The notes beneath the pieces were generated by a model. It made no database searches. It was not told the origin of the DNA and worked only from the letters and a program-made list of their open reading frames with translations. Below, piece after piece: positions 28,631 to 39,309 of a DNA stretch of 64,000 nucleotides. The stretch comes from a bacterium. Lineage in GTDB: Bacteria > Actinomycetota > Acidimicrobiia > Acidimicrobiales > CATQHL01. Made by a program: the position numbers and the translations under genes. Location of the stretch: positions 19,156 through 83,155 of the forward strand of contig JAPPDX010000093.1 of assembly GCA_028824415.1 (NCBI GenBank). The letters are read 5' to 3'. Position 1 is the first letter of the stretch. Each line of letters begins with the position of its first letter.

Positions 28631-29248
28631 CTACTTGCTGTAGAGCTCGACAATCAACTGCTCGCGAATCGGTACGTCGATCTGGTCGCGGCTGGGAACC
28701 GACACCACGTTGGCCGCCCAACCGTCTTCGACGACCTCCAGCCAGATCGGCGGTACCCGGTCCAGCACATCGACGTTCCATTGCAGGGTGGTGATTCCCC
28801 GCGACTTCTCCTTCACGGCGATCGCATCGCTCGCGGAGACTCGATAGCTGGGGATGCTGACCCGCCGTCCGTTCACCGACACGTGGCCGTGCAGCACGAA
28901 CTGCCGGGCCTGGGGCCGCGTCGCCGCCCAGCCGGCCCGGTACACCACGTTGTCGAGTCGCAACTCGAGGTAGGTCAGCATGTTCTCGCCGGTCACGCCC
29001 GTGCGGCGGCTGGCCTCGGCGTAAAGGTTGCGGAACTGGCGCTCCGTGAGCCCGTAGGTGAAGCGGGCCTTCTGCTTCTCCTGGAGTTGGAGGAGGTACT
29101 CCGACGTGGTGGTGCGTCGCCGCGAGCGACCGTGCTCGCCGGGTGGGTACGGGCGCTTGTCAAGCGCCACCGTCTCGCCCTTGGTACCGAAGATGTTCGT
29201 CCCCAGCCGGCGTGACACGCGGGCCTTCGGTCCGGTGTAGCGGGACAT
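28631..29248 (-). CDS. rpsD: 30S ribosomal protein S4
   Basis: [45 protein letters not shown]. Confidence 0.97.
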   Translation of the reverse strand: MSRYTGPKARVSRRLGTNIFGTKGETVALDKRPYPPGEHGRSRRRTTTSEYLLQLQEKQKARFTYGLTERQFRNLYAEASRRTGVTGENMLTYLELRLDNVVYRAGWAATRPQARQFVLHGHVSVNGRRVSIPSYRVSASDAIAVKEKSRGITTLQWNVDVLDRVPPIWLEVVEDGWAANVVSVPSRDQIDVPIREQLIVELYSK

Positions 29249-29640
29249 CAGACGCGCCGCCTCTTCGGCGGCCGGCAGCCGTTGTGCGGCACCGGGGTGA
29301 CGTCCTTGATCCCGGTGACCTCCAACCCCAGGTTCTGCAGCGAGCGGATCGCCGTCTCGCGGCCCGAGCCCGGACCGCGCACCTGCACGTCGACCTTGCG
29401 AACACCGAACTCCATGGCCCGGCGCGCCACCTCCTCTGCCGCCATCTGCGCGGCGTACGGGGTCGACTTGCGCGAACCCTTGAATCCCACGTTGCCCGCC
29501 GAGGCCCAGGCGACCACATTGCCGCGCAGGTCCGTGACCGTGATGATCGTGTTGTTGAAGGAACTCTTGATGTGCACGACGCCGTGCGCGATGTTCCTGC
29601 GCTCGCGCCGGCGTGGCCGTCGTGCCTGTCTCTCTGCCAT
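29248..29640 (-). CDS. rpsK: 30S ribosomal protein S11
   Basis: [43 protein letters not shown]. Confidence 0.97.
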   Translation of the reverse strand: MAERQARRPRRRERRNIAHGVVHIKSSFNNTIITVTDLRGNVVAWASAGNVGFKGSRKSTPYAAQMAAEEVARRAMEFGVRKVDVQVRGPGSGRETAIRSLQNLGLEVTGIKDVTPVPHNGCRPPKRRRV

Positions 29641-29708
29641 AACCCCTCGGTGCGTCTCGTGAGCGGTGCGATGCCGCGCCCCTGGCGCGCCCGCCGGTCG
29701 TTGTGGTT

Positions 29709-29728
29709 GGGCGCCCCGATCGGCGCCC
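29709..29728. other. intergenic hairpin between rpsM and rpsK
   Basis: Perfect 7-bp stem GGGCGCC/GGCGCCC, loop CCGATC. Confidence 0.5.
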
Positions 29729-29742
29729 GAGCCACCTCTGCC

Positions 29743-30126
29743 TTACTTCCTCTTCATGACGGTCTTCTTACCCGCCACGGTCTTGCGCGGACCCTTGCGC
29801 GTCCGTGCGTTCGTGTGGGTGCGCTGGCCCCGGACCGGCAGGCCTCTGCGATGCCGGATCCCCTGGTAGCACCCGATCTCCAGCTTGCGGCTGATGTTCT
29901 GGCTGACCTGGCGGCGCAGATCACCCTCAACCTTGAGGTTGCGTTCGATATGGGCCCGGAGCCGGGCCACCTCCTGCTCGGTGAGGTCCTTGATCCGCAC
30001 GTCGGGGCTGATGCCGACCGCCTCGCAGGTCTGCGCCGCGACCGTGGAGCCGATGCCGAAGATGTAGGTGAGCGACACCACGGCGCGCTTGTTGCGCGGG
30101 ATGTCCACACCGGCGATCCGTGCCAT
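29743..30126 (-). CDS. rpsM: 30S ribosomal protein S13
   Basis: [26 protein letters not shown] ... [28 protein letters not shown]. Confidence 0.97.
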   Translation of the reverse strand: MARIAGVDIPRNKRAVVSLTYIFGIGSTVAAQTCEAVGISPDVRIKDLTEQEVARLRAHIERNLKVEGDLRRQVSQNISRKLEIGCYQGIRHRRGLPVRGQRTHTNARTRKGPRKTVAGKKTVMKRK

Positions 30127-30127
30127 G

Positions 30128-30241
30128 TCAGCCCTGCCTCTGGCGATGACGCGGGTTGCCGCAGATCACCCGCACGCGACCATGGCGGCGAATGACCCGG
30201 CACTTGTCGCACATGGCCTTCACGCTGGGGCGCACTTTCAT
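30128..30241 (-). CDS. rpmJ: 50S ribosomal protein L36
   Basis: Own translation: [37 protein letters not shown] (37 aa); absent from ORF track because of size. Confidence 0.96.
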   Translation of the reverse strand: MKVRPSVKAMCDKCRVIRRHGRVRVICGNPRHRQRQG

Positions 30242-30313
30242 CTCCGCATCCGTCTCGTCTCGTCGTCTGCCGGCCGCCGAGCGGGGCAAGCCTCCCGCCC
30301 GCTGCCGGCGTTG

Positions 30314-30538
30314 CTACTTGTACCGGTAAGTGATCCGCCCGCGCTGCAGGTCGTAGGGCGTGAACTCCACCTGCACACGGTCTCCCGGGAGGATACGGAT
30401 GTAATGCATCCTCATCTTCCCGGAGATGTGCGCCAGCACTTGGTGGCCATTGTCGAACTCAACCCTGAACATGGCATTGGGGAGAGACTCGAGGACCTTC
30501 CCCTCCATGAGGATCGCGTCTTGCTTGGATTTCGCCAG
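30314..30538 (-). CDS. infA: translation initiation factor IF-1 (probable CTG start; ORF track begins at internal ATG 30505-30508 region)
   Basis: (L/M)[73 protein letters not shown]. Confidence 0.88.
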   Translation of the reverse strand: MAKSKQDAILMEGKVLESLPNAMFRVEFDNGHQVLAHISGKMRMHYIRILPGDRVQVEFTPYDLQRGRITYRYK

Positions 30539-30572
30539 AGCCCTACTCCCGCCTCGAACGCGACCGACTAGG

Positions 30573-31154
30573 TTACCGAGACAACCTCAGTGGCACCAAC
30601 CCGCCGATCGCGGCGGCGAGCCGGTCGAACACCTCTTCCGGAGCCCCGGTTCCCTCGATTCTTTGCAACAGGCCCCGCCCGGCGAACCACTCCACCAGCG
30701 GCGCCGTCTGCGCCTCGTAGAGCTCCAGGCGGCGGGCGATGCCCGCGACGGTGTCGTCGTCGCGGCCGCGGGCCAGCATCCGCTCGGACACCTCGGCCAC
30801 ATCGACCTCCAGAAGCACCGCACCGGCGATCCCGTCGGGCACGGTCATCCCTGCGAGGGCCTCGGCCTGTGCCGGCGTCCGGGGAAAGCCGTCGAGCAGC
30901 ACCGTGGCCCCGGATTCCAACAGCGGCACCAAGCGCTCCGCCACGACGTCGCACATCACGTCGTCAGGGACCAATTCGCCGGCGGTCATGATGGCCTCGG
31001 CCCGGCGACCCAGCGGGGTTCCCGATGTCGCCGCGTCGCGCAGCATGTCACCGGTGGAGACGTGTACGACCCCGTCGAAGTGCTGCTCCAGCAGGCCGCA
31101 CTGCGTTCCCTTTCCCGAACCCTGGCGCCCGAGAACGACGATCACGCCGCTCAT
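30573..31154 (-). CDS. adk: adenylate kinase (short-LID form)
   Basis: [49 protein letters not shown]. Confidence 0.95.
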   Translation of the reverse strand: MSGVIVVLGRQGSGKGTQCGLLEQHFDGVVHVSTGDMLRDAATSGTPLGRRAEAIMTAGELVPDDVMCDVVAERLVPLLESGATVLLDGFPRTPAQAEALAGMTVPDGIAGAVLLEVDVAEVSERMLARGRDDDTVAGIARRLELYEAQTAPLVEWFAGRGLLQRIEGTGAPEEVFDRLAAAIGGLVPLRLSR

Positions 31155-31225
31155 GTCAAGGAAGCCTCAGCGCCGCGGCGCCACACCAACCGGTCCGCGC
31201 CCGGGGCGGCCGCGCGGGTCTGGGT

Positions 31226-31273
31226 TCACTTGAGGAAACCTTGGTGGTTCAGGCGCAGCATCAACTGGCTCTC
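31226..31273 (-). pseudogene. diverged duplicate of secY 3' end (ESQLMLRLNHQGFLK-stop)
   Basis: Homologous to the SecY C-terminus DSQLMLRNYEGFLK-stop, located directly downstream of secY. Confidence 0.75.
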
Positions 31274-32600
31274 ACTTAAGGAATCCTTCGTAGTTGCGCA
31301 GCATCAACTGGCTGTCGATCTGCTTCATGGTCTCGAGCGCCACGCCCACCGCGATCAGGATCGAGATTCCGGTGAAGCTGAAGATCCCTTGGGTGCTGGT
31401 GGGCACGATGTTTCCGATCACCACGGCCGGTGTCAGCGCGATGAGCGCCAGGAACAACGAGCCCGGCAGTGTGATGCGCGACAGGATGTGCGCCAGGTAG
31501 CGCTCGGTGGGCCGTCCCGGCCGGATGCCGGGCACGAAGCCGCCCTGCTTGCGGATGTTGTCGGCCTGCTTGACCGGGTCGAAGCTGATGGCCGTGTAGA
31601 AGTAGGCGAAGCCGATGATCAGCAGACCGAAGAAGACCAGGTAGAACGGGTCGTCGTAGCGCAGCAGGTGATCGTTCGTCCAGGTGCGGATCGCCTCGCC
31701 CCAGCCGCCCGAGGGCAGCACCACCACGATCAGCTGCGGCAGGTAAAGCACCGAGCTGGCGAAGATGATGGGGATCACGCCCGACTGGTTCACCTTCAGC
31801 GGGATGTAGGTGCTTCCCCCCGTGGTCATCCGGCGGCCGACGACGCGCTTGGCGAACTGCACCGGGATGCGGCGCTGGCCCTGCTCCACGAACACGATGA
31901 GCACGAGCAGCACGAGGTACATCGCCAGAACCTCGAAGACGCCCGGCCAGCCCGAGTTGCCCTTCACCAGCGAGAACTGGTTGGGCAACGAGCTGACCAC
32001 CGCGGCGAAGATGATGATCGACATGCCGTTGCCGATGCCCTTCTGGGTGATCAACTCGCCCATCCACATCAGCAGGGCCGTCCCGGCGGTGAGCGTCAGC
32101 ACGACCAGGCCAACCCGCGGGGCGGTGAAGTCCGGCAGGAGGTCGGGGATGCCGGTGCTGCCGGCCAGGCCGCCGCCCTGGTTGTGGAACAGGAAGGCGA
32201 ACCCCGTGGACTGGATCAGGGCGATGCCGATCGTCAGGTACCGCGTCCACTGGTTGATCTTGCGTTGACCGACGGCCCCCTGCTGCTGCCACTGCTCGAT
32301 ACGCGGCACCACCACACCCATCACCTGCATGATGATCGACGCCGTGATGTAGGGGAATATCCCCAAGGAGAAGATGGCGAACTGCGTGAGCGCGCCGCCC
32401 GAGAAGAGCTGCAGGAAGTTCAGGATCCCGCCGTCCTCAGCCGCCTCCTGGAGAGGGCGGATGGCCTCCAGGTTGATGCCGGGTGCGGGGATGAACGCCC
32501 CCAGCCGGTACACCACGAGCATGCCGAGGGTGAAGAGGATCTTGCTGCGGAGATCCTCGATGCGGAAGATGTTGGCGATGTTCTGCAGGATCCGGCCCAC
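31272..32600 (-). CDS. secY: preprotein translocase subunit SecY
   Basis: 10-TM pattern; FVPGIRPGRPTERYLAHILSRITLPGSLFL; MKQIDSQLMLRNYEGFLK. Confidence 0.97.
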   Translation of the reverse strand: MGRILQNIANIFRIEDLRSKILFTLGMLVVYRLGAFIPAPGINLEAIRPLQEAAEDGGILNFLQLFSGGALTQFAIFSLGIFPYITASIIMQVMGVVVPRIEQWQQQGAVGQRKINQWTRYLTIGIALIQSTGFAFLFHNQGGGLAGSTGIPDLLPDFTAPRVGLVVLTLTAGTALLMWMGELITQKGIGNGMSIIIFAAVVSSLPNQFSLVKGNSGWPGVFEVLAMYLVLLVLIVFVEQGQRRIPVQFAKRVVGRRMTTGGSTYIPLKVNQSGVIPIIFASSVLYLPQLIVVVLPSGGWGEAIRTWTNDHLLRYDDPFYLVFFGLLIIGFAYFYTAISFDPVKQADNIRKQGGFVPGIRPGRPTERYLAHILSRITLPGSLFLALIALTPAVVIGNIVPTSTQGIFSFTGISILIAVGVALETMKQIDSQLMLRNYEGFLK

Positions 32601-32630
32601 GGAACTCTCCCTCCGGCGATCAGCGCCCGT

Positions 32631-33119
32631 CTAGCGGTTCGTCAGGGCGTTGCCCCGCGCCGGCGGCCGGCGGTCGCCCCATGGCTTGGGCAGGACTTCG
32701 ATCGTCGCACCGGCGGCCTCCAGAGCGGCGCGGGCCGCCTCGGAGTAGGCGTGCGCCCGCACGGTGACGGGGCGGGTCAGCTCGCCGCGGGCGAGGACCT
32801 TGACGAGAGCCCCCTTGCTCACGAGCCCGCTGGCGTAGAGCGTCTCAGGGGTGACCTCGTCGAGTCCCGAGGCTTCGATCACGTCGAGGTTGACGGGCTG
32901 GTAGCTCACCCGGAACGGGTTGTTGAACCCGCGCAGCTTCGGAATCCGGCGCTGCAGTGGCATCTGACCGCCCTCGAAGCCGACCGGCACCTTGCCGCGC
33001 GCCCGCTGGCCCTTCGTCCCGCGTCCCGCGGTCTTGCCTCCCTTGCCCGCGATCCCCCGGCCCACCCGCCGGGGTTGCGTGCGGCTCCCAGGAGCACCCT
33101 TGAGGTCGTGGACCTTCAC
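32631..33119 (-). CDS. rplO: 50S ribosomal protein L15
   Basis: [40 protein letters not shown]. Confidence 0.96.
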   Translation of the reverse strand: MKVHDLKGAPGSRTQPRRVGRGIAGKGGKTAGRGTKGQRARGKVPVGFEGGQMPLQRRIPKLRGFNNPFRVSYQPVNLDVIEASGLDEVTPETLYASGLVSKGALVKVLARGELTRPVTVRAHAYSEAARAALEAAGATIEVLPKPWGDRRPPARGNALTNR

Positions 33120-33301
33120 GATTCGGGCACCTCCTCCACTTCCACCAGATGGGACACCTTGGCCAGCATGCCGCGCACGTCGGGGCGATCGCTCAGGACC
33201 CGGGACTTGCCGATGCGCCCCAGGCCGAGAGCGCGCAGGGTGCCCCGCTGGGGGGGCTTGCGCCCGATGCCGGACCGGACCTGCGTCACACGCAACGCCA
33301 C
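33116..33301 (-). CDS. rpmD: 50S ribosomal protein L30
   Basis: (V)[59 protein letters not shown] start. Confidence 0.92.
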   Translation of the reverse strand: MALRVTQVRSGIGRKPPQRGTLRALGLGRIGKSRVLSDRPDVRGMLAKVSHLVEVEEVPES

Positions 33302-33302
33302 G

Positions 33303-33881
33303 TCATTCCTCCTCGGCACGCAGCGCCAGGCGCCGGTTCCGTTCGGTCTCGTTGTAGGCCGCCAGCAGGCCCGGGGGAACGAACTCGCTGGGGTCGAGGC
33401 CGCGCAGGCGCGCCACGTGGTCGGGGCGCATAAGCGACCGGAGGCCGGCGATCGTGGCCCGGGCGACGTTGATGTGGTTGGCGGATCCCAGTGACTTGCA
33501 GAGCACGTCCGCGATGCCAGCCTCCTCAAGAATGGCACGGGCCGCGCCGCCGGCGATGACCCCGGTCCCGGGCGCCGCCGGCTTGAGGAGAACCCTGCCT
33601 GCGCCCCATTCCCCGAGCACGGGGTGCACGATGGTCGTGCCGGCCAGAGGGACGGCGAACAACGAGTTGCGCGCCTCCTCGGTGCCCTTCTGGATGGCCA
33701 GCGGCACCTCCTTGGCCTTGCCGTACCCGAGCCCGACGTGTCCGGCGCCGTCACCGACGACCACGAGCGCCGAGAACGAGAACCGCCGGCCGCCCTTGAC
33801 CACCTTGGCGACACGGTTGATGTGGATGACGCGGGAGTCCCGTAGCTGTACGCGCGAGGCCAGCGCGCCGGCGGCCGCCAT
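33303..33881 (-). CDS. rpsE: 30S ribosomal protein S5
   Basis: [43 protein letters not shown]. Confidence 0.97.
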   Translation of the reverse strand: MAAAGALASRVQLRDSRVIHINRVAKVVKGGRRFSFSALVVVGDGAGHVGLGYGKAKEVPLAIQKGTEEARNSLFAVPLAGTTIVHPVLGEWGAGRVLLKPAAPGTGVIAGGAARAILEEAGIADVLCKSLGSANHINVARATIAGLRSLMRPDHVARLRGLDPSEFVPPGLLAAYNETERNRRLALRAEEE

Positions 33882-34246
33882 CAGAGCCTCATCCCTGCTT
33901 CGCGGGCGGCGTCGGCGACAGCCGCCACGCGCCCGTGGTAGCGGTAGCCGCCACGATCGAACACCACCGTCGTGATGCCGGCGCCGGCAGCGCGCTCGGC
34001 GACGAGGCGCCCCACGGCCGCGGCGGCGCTCACGCCGGCGGCCTCGCTGCTGCGCAGATCGGGTTCCAGAGTGGAGGCGGCGACAAGGGTGCGCCCGCTG
34101 GCGTCGTCGATGATCTGCGCCGCCGTGTGGCGGTTGGAGCGGTAGACGGCCAGGCGCGGACGCTCGGCGGTGCCCACGATCTTCTTGCGCACCCTGCGAT
34201 GGCGCCGGAGCCGGCCCCGCCGCCGTTCTGCGGACACGTTCGTCAT
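33881..34246 (-). CDS. rplR: 50S ribosomal protein L18
   Basis: [58 protein letters not shown]. Confidence 0.96.
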   Translation of the reverse strand: MTNVSAERRRGRLRRHRRVRKKIVGTAERPRLAVYRSNRHTAAQIIDDASGRTLVAASTLEPDLRSSEAAGVSAAAAVGRLVAERAAGAGITTVVFDRGGYRYHGRVAAVADAAREAGMRL

Positions 34247-34274
34247 TGGTCTGCTCCCTGGTGCGGTGCCGGGT

Positions 34275-34814
34275 TCACTTGGCGGCCTTGCCGGCCTTGC
34301 GGCGGACATACTCACCGGCGTAGCGGATGCCCTTGCCCTTGTACGGCTCGGGCTTGCGCAGCGCCCGGATCTGCGCGGCCACCTGCCCGACCGCCTGCTT
34401 GTCGATTCCGAGCACCCGGATGGCGGTTTGGGACGGTACCTCGAAGGTGATCCCTTCAGGTGCCTCCACCGCCACCGGGTGGCTGAATCCCAGCTGAAGT
34501 TCGAGCGTGCCGGGACCCTTGGCGGTGGCGCGGTAGCCGATGCCCACGATCTCCAGATCCTTGCGGTAGCCCTCGTGGACACCGATGACCATGTTGTTGA
34601 GGAGCGCCCGGGTCAAACCGTGCAGCGCACGCGACTCGCGCTCGTCATCGGCCCGGGCCACCAGCAGTGTCTCCCCCTCCTGCTGCACGGTGATCACCTC
34701 GGGCACGCGATGCTGCAGCGTGCCCCTGGGACCCTTGACGGTGACGTCGCCGCCGGCGATGGCGACCGACACCCCCGACGGGAGCGGGATGGGCGACTTG
34801 CCTACACGGGACAC
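34275..34814 (-). CDS. rplF: 50S ribosomal protein L6
   Basis: [57 protein letters not shown]. Confidence 0.97.
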   Translation of the reverse strand: MSRVGKSPIPLPSGVSVAIAGGDVTVKGPRGTLQHRVPEVITVQQEGETLLVARADDERESRALHGLTRALLNNMVIGVHEGYRKDLEIVGIGYRATAKGPGTLELQLGFSHPVAVEAPEGITFEVPSQTAIRVLGIDKQAVGQVAAQIRALRKPEPYKGKGIRYAGEYVRRKAGKAAK

Positions 34815-34821
34815 GGCACAC

Positions 34822-35223
34822 CTACCACACGTAACAGAGGATCTCGCCGCCGATCCGGCGCCGGCGGGCCTCCTGGTCGGTCATGAGACCCTTGCTGGTC
34901 GACACCACCGCCACGCCGAGGCCACCCTGGACCCGCGGCACGCCATCGGCCTTCGTGTACACCCGCAGACCCGCCTTGGAGACCCGCCGCAGGCCGGAAA
35001 TGACCCGCTCGCGGTCCGGCGAGTACTTCATGTCGATGGTCAGCGTGCGGCCGGGGCCGTCGCCGTCGCTCACCTCGTAGCCGCCGATGTACCCCTCGCG
35101 CCGCAGCACCTCGGCCAGGGCCTCCTTGAGCTTCGAGGACGGCATCCGCACCTCCTCGTGCATGGCCACGTTGGCGTTGCGGATCCGGGTCAGCATGTCG
35201 GCTATGGGATCTGTCATGGTCAT
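34822..35223 (-). CDS. rpsH: 30S ribosomal protein S8
   Basis: [38 protein letters not shown]. Confidence 0.97.
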   Translation of the reverse strand: MTMTDPIADMLTRIRNANVAMHEEVRMPSSKLKEALAEVLRREGYIGGYEVSDGDGPGRTLTIDMKYSPDRERVISGLRRVSKAGLRVYTKADGVPRVQGGLGVAVVSTSKGLMTDQEARRRRIGGEILCYVW

Positions 35224-35237
35224 TCTGCGACAACCCC

Positions 35238-35423
35238 CTACCAGCTCGCCTTGGTGAGACCGGGAATCTCCCCGGCGTGGGCGAGTTCACGCAGACAGAC
35301 ACGACACAGTCCAAAGCGCCGGTACACCGAACGTGGCCGCCCACACCGGCGGCAGCGGGTGTACGCCCGCACCCGGTACTTCGGCGTGCGGGCCTGCTTG
35401 TTGATCAGTGCCTTCTTTGCCAT
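35238..35423 (-). CDS. rpsN: 30S ribosomal protein S14, zinc-binding type Z
   Basis: [61 protein letters not shown]. Confidence 0.97.
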   Translation of the reverse strand: MAKKALINKQARTPKYRVRAYTRCRRCGRPRSVYRRFGLCRVCLRELAHAGEIPGLTKASW

Positions 35424-35476
35424 GTCGTCACTTTCGCCAGTTCGTGTGTCGGATCTTCCGGATGCCCGCGGATCGC

Positions 35477-36043
35477 TCAGCGGGGGTCCCGCCGGAGCGG
35501 GAAGCCGAAGGCCTCCAGCAAGGCCTGCCCTGATTCGTCGTCTGTCGCCGTCGTGACCAGGGTGATGTCCATGCCGCGGATGGTGTCGATCTTGTCGTAG
35601 TCGATCTCGGGAAAGATCAACTGCTCGGAGACGCCGAAGGAGTAGTTCCCGTTGCCGTCGAAGGAGTTGAGGGGCAGGCCGCGGAAATCGCGGATGCGCG
35701 GGATCGCCAGATTGATGAGCCGGTCGAAGAACTCCCACATGCGGTCGCCGCGCAGCGTCACCTTCACCCCGACCGCGTTCCCCTCACGCAGGCGGAAACC
35801 GGCGATGGAACGCTTCGCCCGGGTGGTCACCGGACGCTGCCCGGAAATGATGGTCATGTCGGCAATGGCACCTTCGAGCAGGCGGGCCTGGCGGGACGCC
35901 TCGCCGACACCCATGTTCAGAACGATCTTCTCCAGGCGGGGTACCTGCATCACGTTCTCGAGCCCGAGCGACTCCTGGATCCGCTCGCGCAACTCGTCCC
36001 GGTACAGCTGCTTCAGTCGCGGGGCCACCGCCGTGTCGCTCAT
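35477..36043 (-). CDS. rplE: 50S ribosomal protein L5
   Basis: [52 protein letters not shown]. Confidence 0.97.
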   Translation of the reverse strand: MSDTAVAPRLKQLYRDELRERIQESLGLENVMQVPRLEKIVLNMGVGEASRQARLLEGAIADMTIISGQRPVTTRAKRSIAGFRLREGNAVGVKVTLRGDRMWEFFDRLINLAIPRIRDFRGLPLNSFDGNGNYSFGVSEQLIFPEIDYDKIDTIRGMDITLVTTATDDESGQALLEAFGFPLRRDPR

Positions 36044-36357
36044 GGGATGTCCGCCCCGGTGCGGCGACAGATGCGCACCTTGTCACCGTCGGGCGTGATC
36101 CGGTAGCCCACGCGGGTGGGCCTGCCGTCCTCGGGGCTGATGACCGCCACCCGGGAGATGGGAATCGGCATGTCCTTGTCGATGATCCCCCCCTGCATGA
36201 CGCCGGCCTGGTTGGGCTTGCGGTGCTTGCGGACCACGTTGACGCCGTCCACGAGCAGGGTGCCCTTGGTCGGGAAGACGGCCGAGACGACCCCCTCCTT
36301 GCCCCGATCCTTGCCCGAGAGCACGACGACGCGGTCGCCCTTGCGGATCTTGGCCAT
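36040..36357 (-). CDS. rplX: 50S ribosomal protein L24
   Basis: [29 protein letters not shown]. Confidence 0.96.
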   Translation of the reverse strand: MAKIRKGDRVVVLSGKDRGKEGVVSAVFPTKGTLLVDGVNVVRKHRKPNQAGVMQGGIIDKDMPIPISRVAVISPEDGRPTRVGYRITPDGDKVRICRRTGADIP

Positions 36358-36725
36358 CACAGCACCTCCGGAGCCAGCGACACGATCCGCATGAATCGCT
36401 TCTCGCGGAGTTCCCGGCCCACGGGACCGAAGATGCGGGTCCCCCGGGGCTGGTTGTTCTCGTCGAGCACGACCGCTGCGTTCTCGTCGAATCGGATATA
36501 GCTGCCGTCAGGGCGACGCTTCTCCTTGCGCGTGCGTACCACGACGCACCGCACCACGTCACCCTTCCGCACCTTGGCACCGGGAATGGCGTCCTTGACC
36601 GTCGCCACGAACACGTCGCCGATCGAGGCGTAGCGGCGCCGGGAGCCACCGAGCACCTTGATGCAGAGAACCTCGCGGGCGCCGGAGTTGTCCGCCACCC
36701 TGAGGCGCGTCTCCTGCTGGATCAC
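36357..36725 (-). CDS. rplN: 50S ribosomal protein L14
   Basis: [37 protein letters not shown]. Confidence 0.97.
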   Translation of the reverse strand: MIQQETRLRVADNSGAREVLCIKVLGGSRRRYASIGDVFVATVKDAIPGAKVRKGDVVRCVVVRTRKEKRRPDGSYIRFDENAAVVLDENNQPRGTRIFGPVGRELREKRFMRIVSLAPEVL

Positions 36726-36737
36726 CCCTGCCCCCTC

Positions 36738-37061
36738 TCAGCGCGCCCGCTCGAGGATCTGTACGAGCCGCCAACGCTTCTGCTTGGACAGCGGGCGGGT
36801 CTCGGCGATCCGGACACGGTCCCCGACGCGCAGGTCGTTCTCCTGGTCGTGGACGTACAGACGCTTGTGGCGCCGAACCGTCTTGTTGTAGCGCCGATGA
36901 CGGACCTGCTCGGTGACGACCACGACTGCGGTTCTGTCCATGGACGCCGACGCCACGACCCCCTCACGGGTCTTGCGACGGTTGCGCTCCACGGACGCGG
37001 AGGTCTCAGCGGCGCGCGACGGCTCCGGCGCGTGGTCTGTCGACGGTGCTTGCTCAGCCAT
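36738..37061 (-). CDS. rpsQ: 30S ribosomal protein S17 with N-terminal extension
   Basis: RKTREGVVASASMDRTAVVVVTEQVRHRRYNKTVRRHKRLYVHDQEND. Confidence 0.95.
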   Translation of the reverse strand: MAEQAPSTDHAPEPSRAAETSASVERNRRKTREGVVASASMDRTAVVVVTEQVRHRRYNKTVRRHKRLYVHDQENDLRVGDRVRIAETRPLSKQKRWRLVQILERAR

Positions 37062-37362
37062 CGCGGCGGCGCCTCCTCTTGAACACCCGTGCGCCCTCCT
37101 CGGAGGAGTCCTCGGCGGCGCCGGGTTCGGTGGCCTCGACGGCCTGGTGAGCCATGGCCTCTTCGGCGGCGTCGATCTCCCGGGCGCGGAGCTCGGTCAT
37201 GATGCGCGCAACCTGCCGGCGGGAGTGCGCCAGCAGGTTCATGTTGTCGAGCTGCCCCGTCACGAACTGGAAGCGCAGGTTCGTGGACTCGTCCTTCGCC
37301 TCGTCCAACATGCCCAGCAATTCGACGTCGCTCAGTCCGTTCAACGACTTGGATCGGGCCAT
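37054..37362 (-). CDS. rpmC: 50S ribosomal protein L29 with C-terminal extension
   Basis: LNGLSDVELLGMLDEAKDESTNLRFQFVTGQLDNMNLLAHSRRQVARIMTELRARE. Confidence 0.93.
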   Translation of the reverse strand: MARSKSLNGLSDVELLGMLDEAKDESTNLRFQFVTGQLDNMNLLAHSRRQVARIMTELRAREIDAAEEAMAHQAVEATEPGAAEDSSEEGARVFKRRRRRDG

Positions 37363-37364
37363 GA

Positions 37365-37781
37365 CTACACCGCCTGGTGGCGGGTCACGAAGCGGGCCCG
37401 CACGGGGAGCTTCTGGATGGCGCGCTCGATCGCCTCACGCGCCACGACGGGGTCGGAGTAGGAGAGCTCGAACAACACACGGCCGGGGCGCACCACCGCA
37501 ACCCAGCGTTCGGGGTTTCCCTTTCCGGAACCCATCCGGGTCTCCGCCGGCTTCTGCGTGACCGGCTTGTCGGGGAAGACGTTGATCCACACCTTGCCGC
37601 CGCGGCGGACGTGGCGGGTCATGGCCACACGGGCGGCCTCGATCTGGGGCGCCGTGATCCAGCCCGGCTCGAGAGCCTGGATCCCGTAGTCGCCGAAACT
37701 GACCGTGGTCCCGCCCTTGGCGACACCCTTGGTACGGCCGCGATGGTGCTTGCGGTGTTTGACCTTCTTTGGCATCAACAT
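37365..37781 (-). CDS. rplP: 50S ribosomal protein L16
   Basis: [49 protein letters not shown]. Confidence 0.97.
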   Translation of the reverse strand: MLMPKKVKHRKHHRGRTKGVAKGGTTVSFGDYGIQALEPGWITAPQIEAARVAMTRHVRRGGKVWINVFPDKPVTQKPAETRMGSGKGNPERWVAVVRPGRVLFELSYSDPVVAREAIERAIQKLPVRARFVTRHQAV

Positions 37782-37783
37782 GA

Positions 37784-38713
37784 TCAGTCGGCATCCCCCG
37801 GTCGGAAGTGGGGCGTCTCGTGCTGCTCGCGGGAGGCGCGCTCGATCTCCTCCTCCTGCTCGAGGAGGCGCTCGAACTCGGCGTCGGCCTCGGCCACGAG
37901 CGGGCGCAGCTCCTCCAACTCGGTCGGGAACTCCTGCTCCTCGGTGCTGGTGGTCGGCGTCGAGGTGGTCCCTCGCCGGCGTGCGGCCGAGGACACCACC
38001 TTGCGCGAGCGGGCGGGGCCGGCGGTCTCGCCGACCGCCATGGCCGCCTCGCGGTTGATCCGCTCGTCGGTGTCGAGACGGTACGGGAGGATGTCACCCT
38101 TGTAGGTCCACACCTTCACGCCGATGCGGCCGTAGGTGGTGTGCGCCTCCCGGAATCCGTAGTCGATGTCTGCGCGCAGCGTGTGCAGAGGCACGCGGCC
38201 CTCGCGGTACCACTCGGTGCGTGCCATCTCCGAGCCGCCGAGCCGGCCGGAGCACTGCACCCGGATGCCCTGGGCGCCCGCCTTCTGGGCGTTCTGGACG
38301 GCGCGCTTCATGGCCCGGCGGAAGGCCACGCGGCCCGTCAACTGGTCCGCAATGCCCTGGGCGATGAGCGCGGCATCCAGCTCGGGCTGCTTGATCTCCT
38401 GCACATTGAGCTGTACCCGCTTGTTGCCGGTGATCTTGGCGAGGCCCGCCCGCAGGCGATCGGCCTCCGAGCCCTTGCGCCCGATCACGATGCCCGGGCG
38501 GGCGGTGTGCACGTCGATGCGCAGCCGGTCCCTCGTGCGCTCCACCTCGATGCGGCTGATGGCGGCGTGGGGCAGCTCCCCCATGAGATAGTCGCGGATC
38601 TTCCAGTCCTCGATCACGAAGTCCTGGTACTCCTGTCGGGTGGCGAACCACCGGGACTTCCAGTCGGTCGTGATTCCGAGACGGAACCCGTACGGATTGA
38701 CCTTCTGACCCAT
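37784..38713 (-). CDS. rpsC: 30S ribosomal protein S3 with long C-terminal extension
   Basis: [56 protein letters not shown]. Confidence 0.96.
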   Translation of the reverse strand: MGQKVNPYGFRLGITTDWKSRWFATRQEYQDFVIEDWKIRDYLMGELPHAAISRIEVERTRDRLRIDVHTARPGIVIGRKGSEADRLRAGLAKITGNKRVQLNVQEIKQPELDAALIAQGIADQLTGRVAFRRAMKRAVQNAQKAGAQGIRVQCSGRLGGSEMARTEWYREGRVPLHTLRADIDYGFREAHTTYGRIGVKVWTYKGDILPYRLDTDERINREAAMAVGETAGPARSRKVVSSAARRRGTTSTPTTSTEEQEFPTELEELRPLVAEADAEFERLLEQEEEIERASREQHETPHFRPGDAD

Positions 38714-39309
38714 CAGATCTCCTTGTCGCCGTCGGCGGAATCCGGCGCGGCGTCCTCTTCGGAGGATTCCTCCGAGATGGCGTCCTGCTCTTCGGCGGCC
38801 TCCTCGGCGGCAACCACCTCGTCCTCGTCGCCCGCTTCCCCCTCGGCCACCTCGTCGAGTTCGGCGGCGCGGCTGGCCTCCACGCGACGGCGCCGAACCT
38901 CCGCTGCGGCGCTGCCGGCCCGGCCGCGCTCGGCGCGGGCCTCACGCTCCTCAAGCGAGTAGCGCGCCAGCACGATCGTGATGTGGCAGGTCCGCTTCAT
39001 GATCGGGGTGGCACGACCCCGCGCCCGCGGCCGCCAGCGCTTCAGGGTCGGCCCCTCGTCGGCATAGCAGACCGCCACGTAGAGCTCCTCGGCGGGCAGG
39101 TTCGAGTTGTGCTCCGCGTTGGCGACGGCCGAGTCCAGGCAGCGGGCGACGGTGCGGGCGATCCGCCGCTCGGAGAACTGCAGGATCTCATCGGCGCGCT
39201 CGCAGGACTCACCCCTGATCAGATCGAGGACGGCACGCGCTTTGGAGGCCGAACTGCGCACGTAGCGCGCAGACGCGCGCGCCGCCGGAGTCGCCACGTC
39301 GACCGCCAT
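38713..39309 (-). CDS. rplV: 50S ribosomal protein L22 with acidic C-terminal extension
   Basis: [59 protein letters not shown]. Confidence 0.95.
   Translation of the reverse strand: MAVDVATPAARASARYVRSSASKARAVLDLIRGESCERADEILQFSERRIARTVARCLDSAVANAEHNSNLPAEELYVAVCYADEGPTLKRWRPRARGRATPIMKRTCHITIVLARYSLEEREARAERGRAGSAAAEVRRRRVEASRAAELDEVAEGEAGDEDEVVAAEEAAEEQDAISEESSEEDAAPDSADGDKEI

Noticed and set aside
30426-33494. 1022-aa plus-strand ORF
   Set aside because: Runs antisense through infA, adk, secY, rplO and rpmD, whose proteins are clearly recognisable; a GC-skewed artefact.
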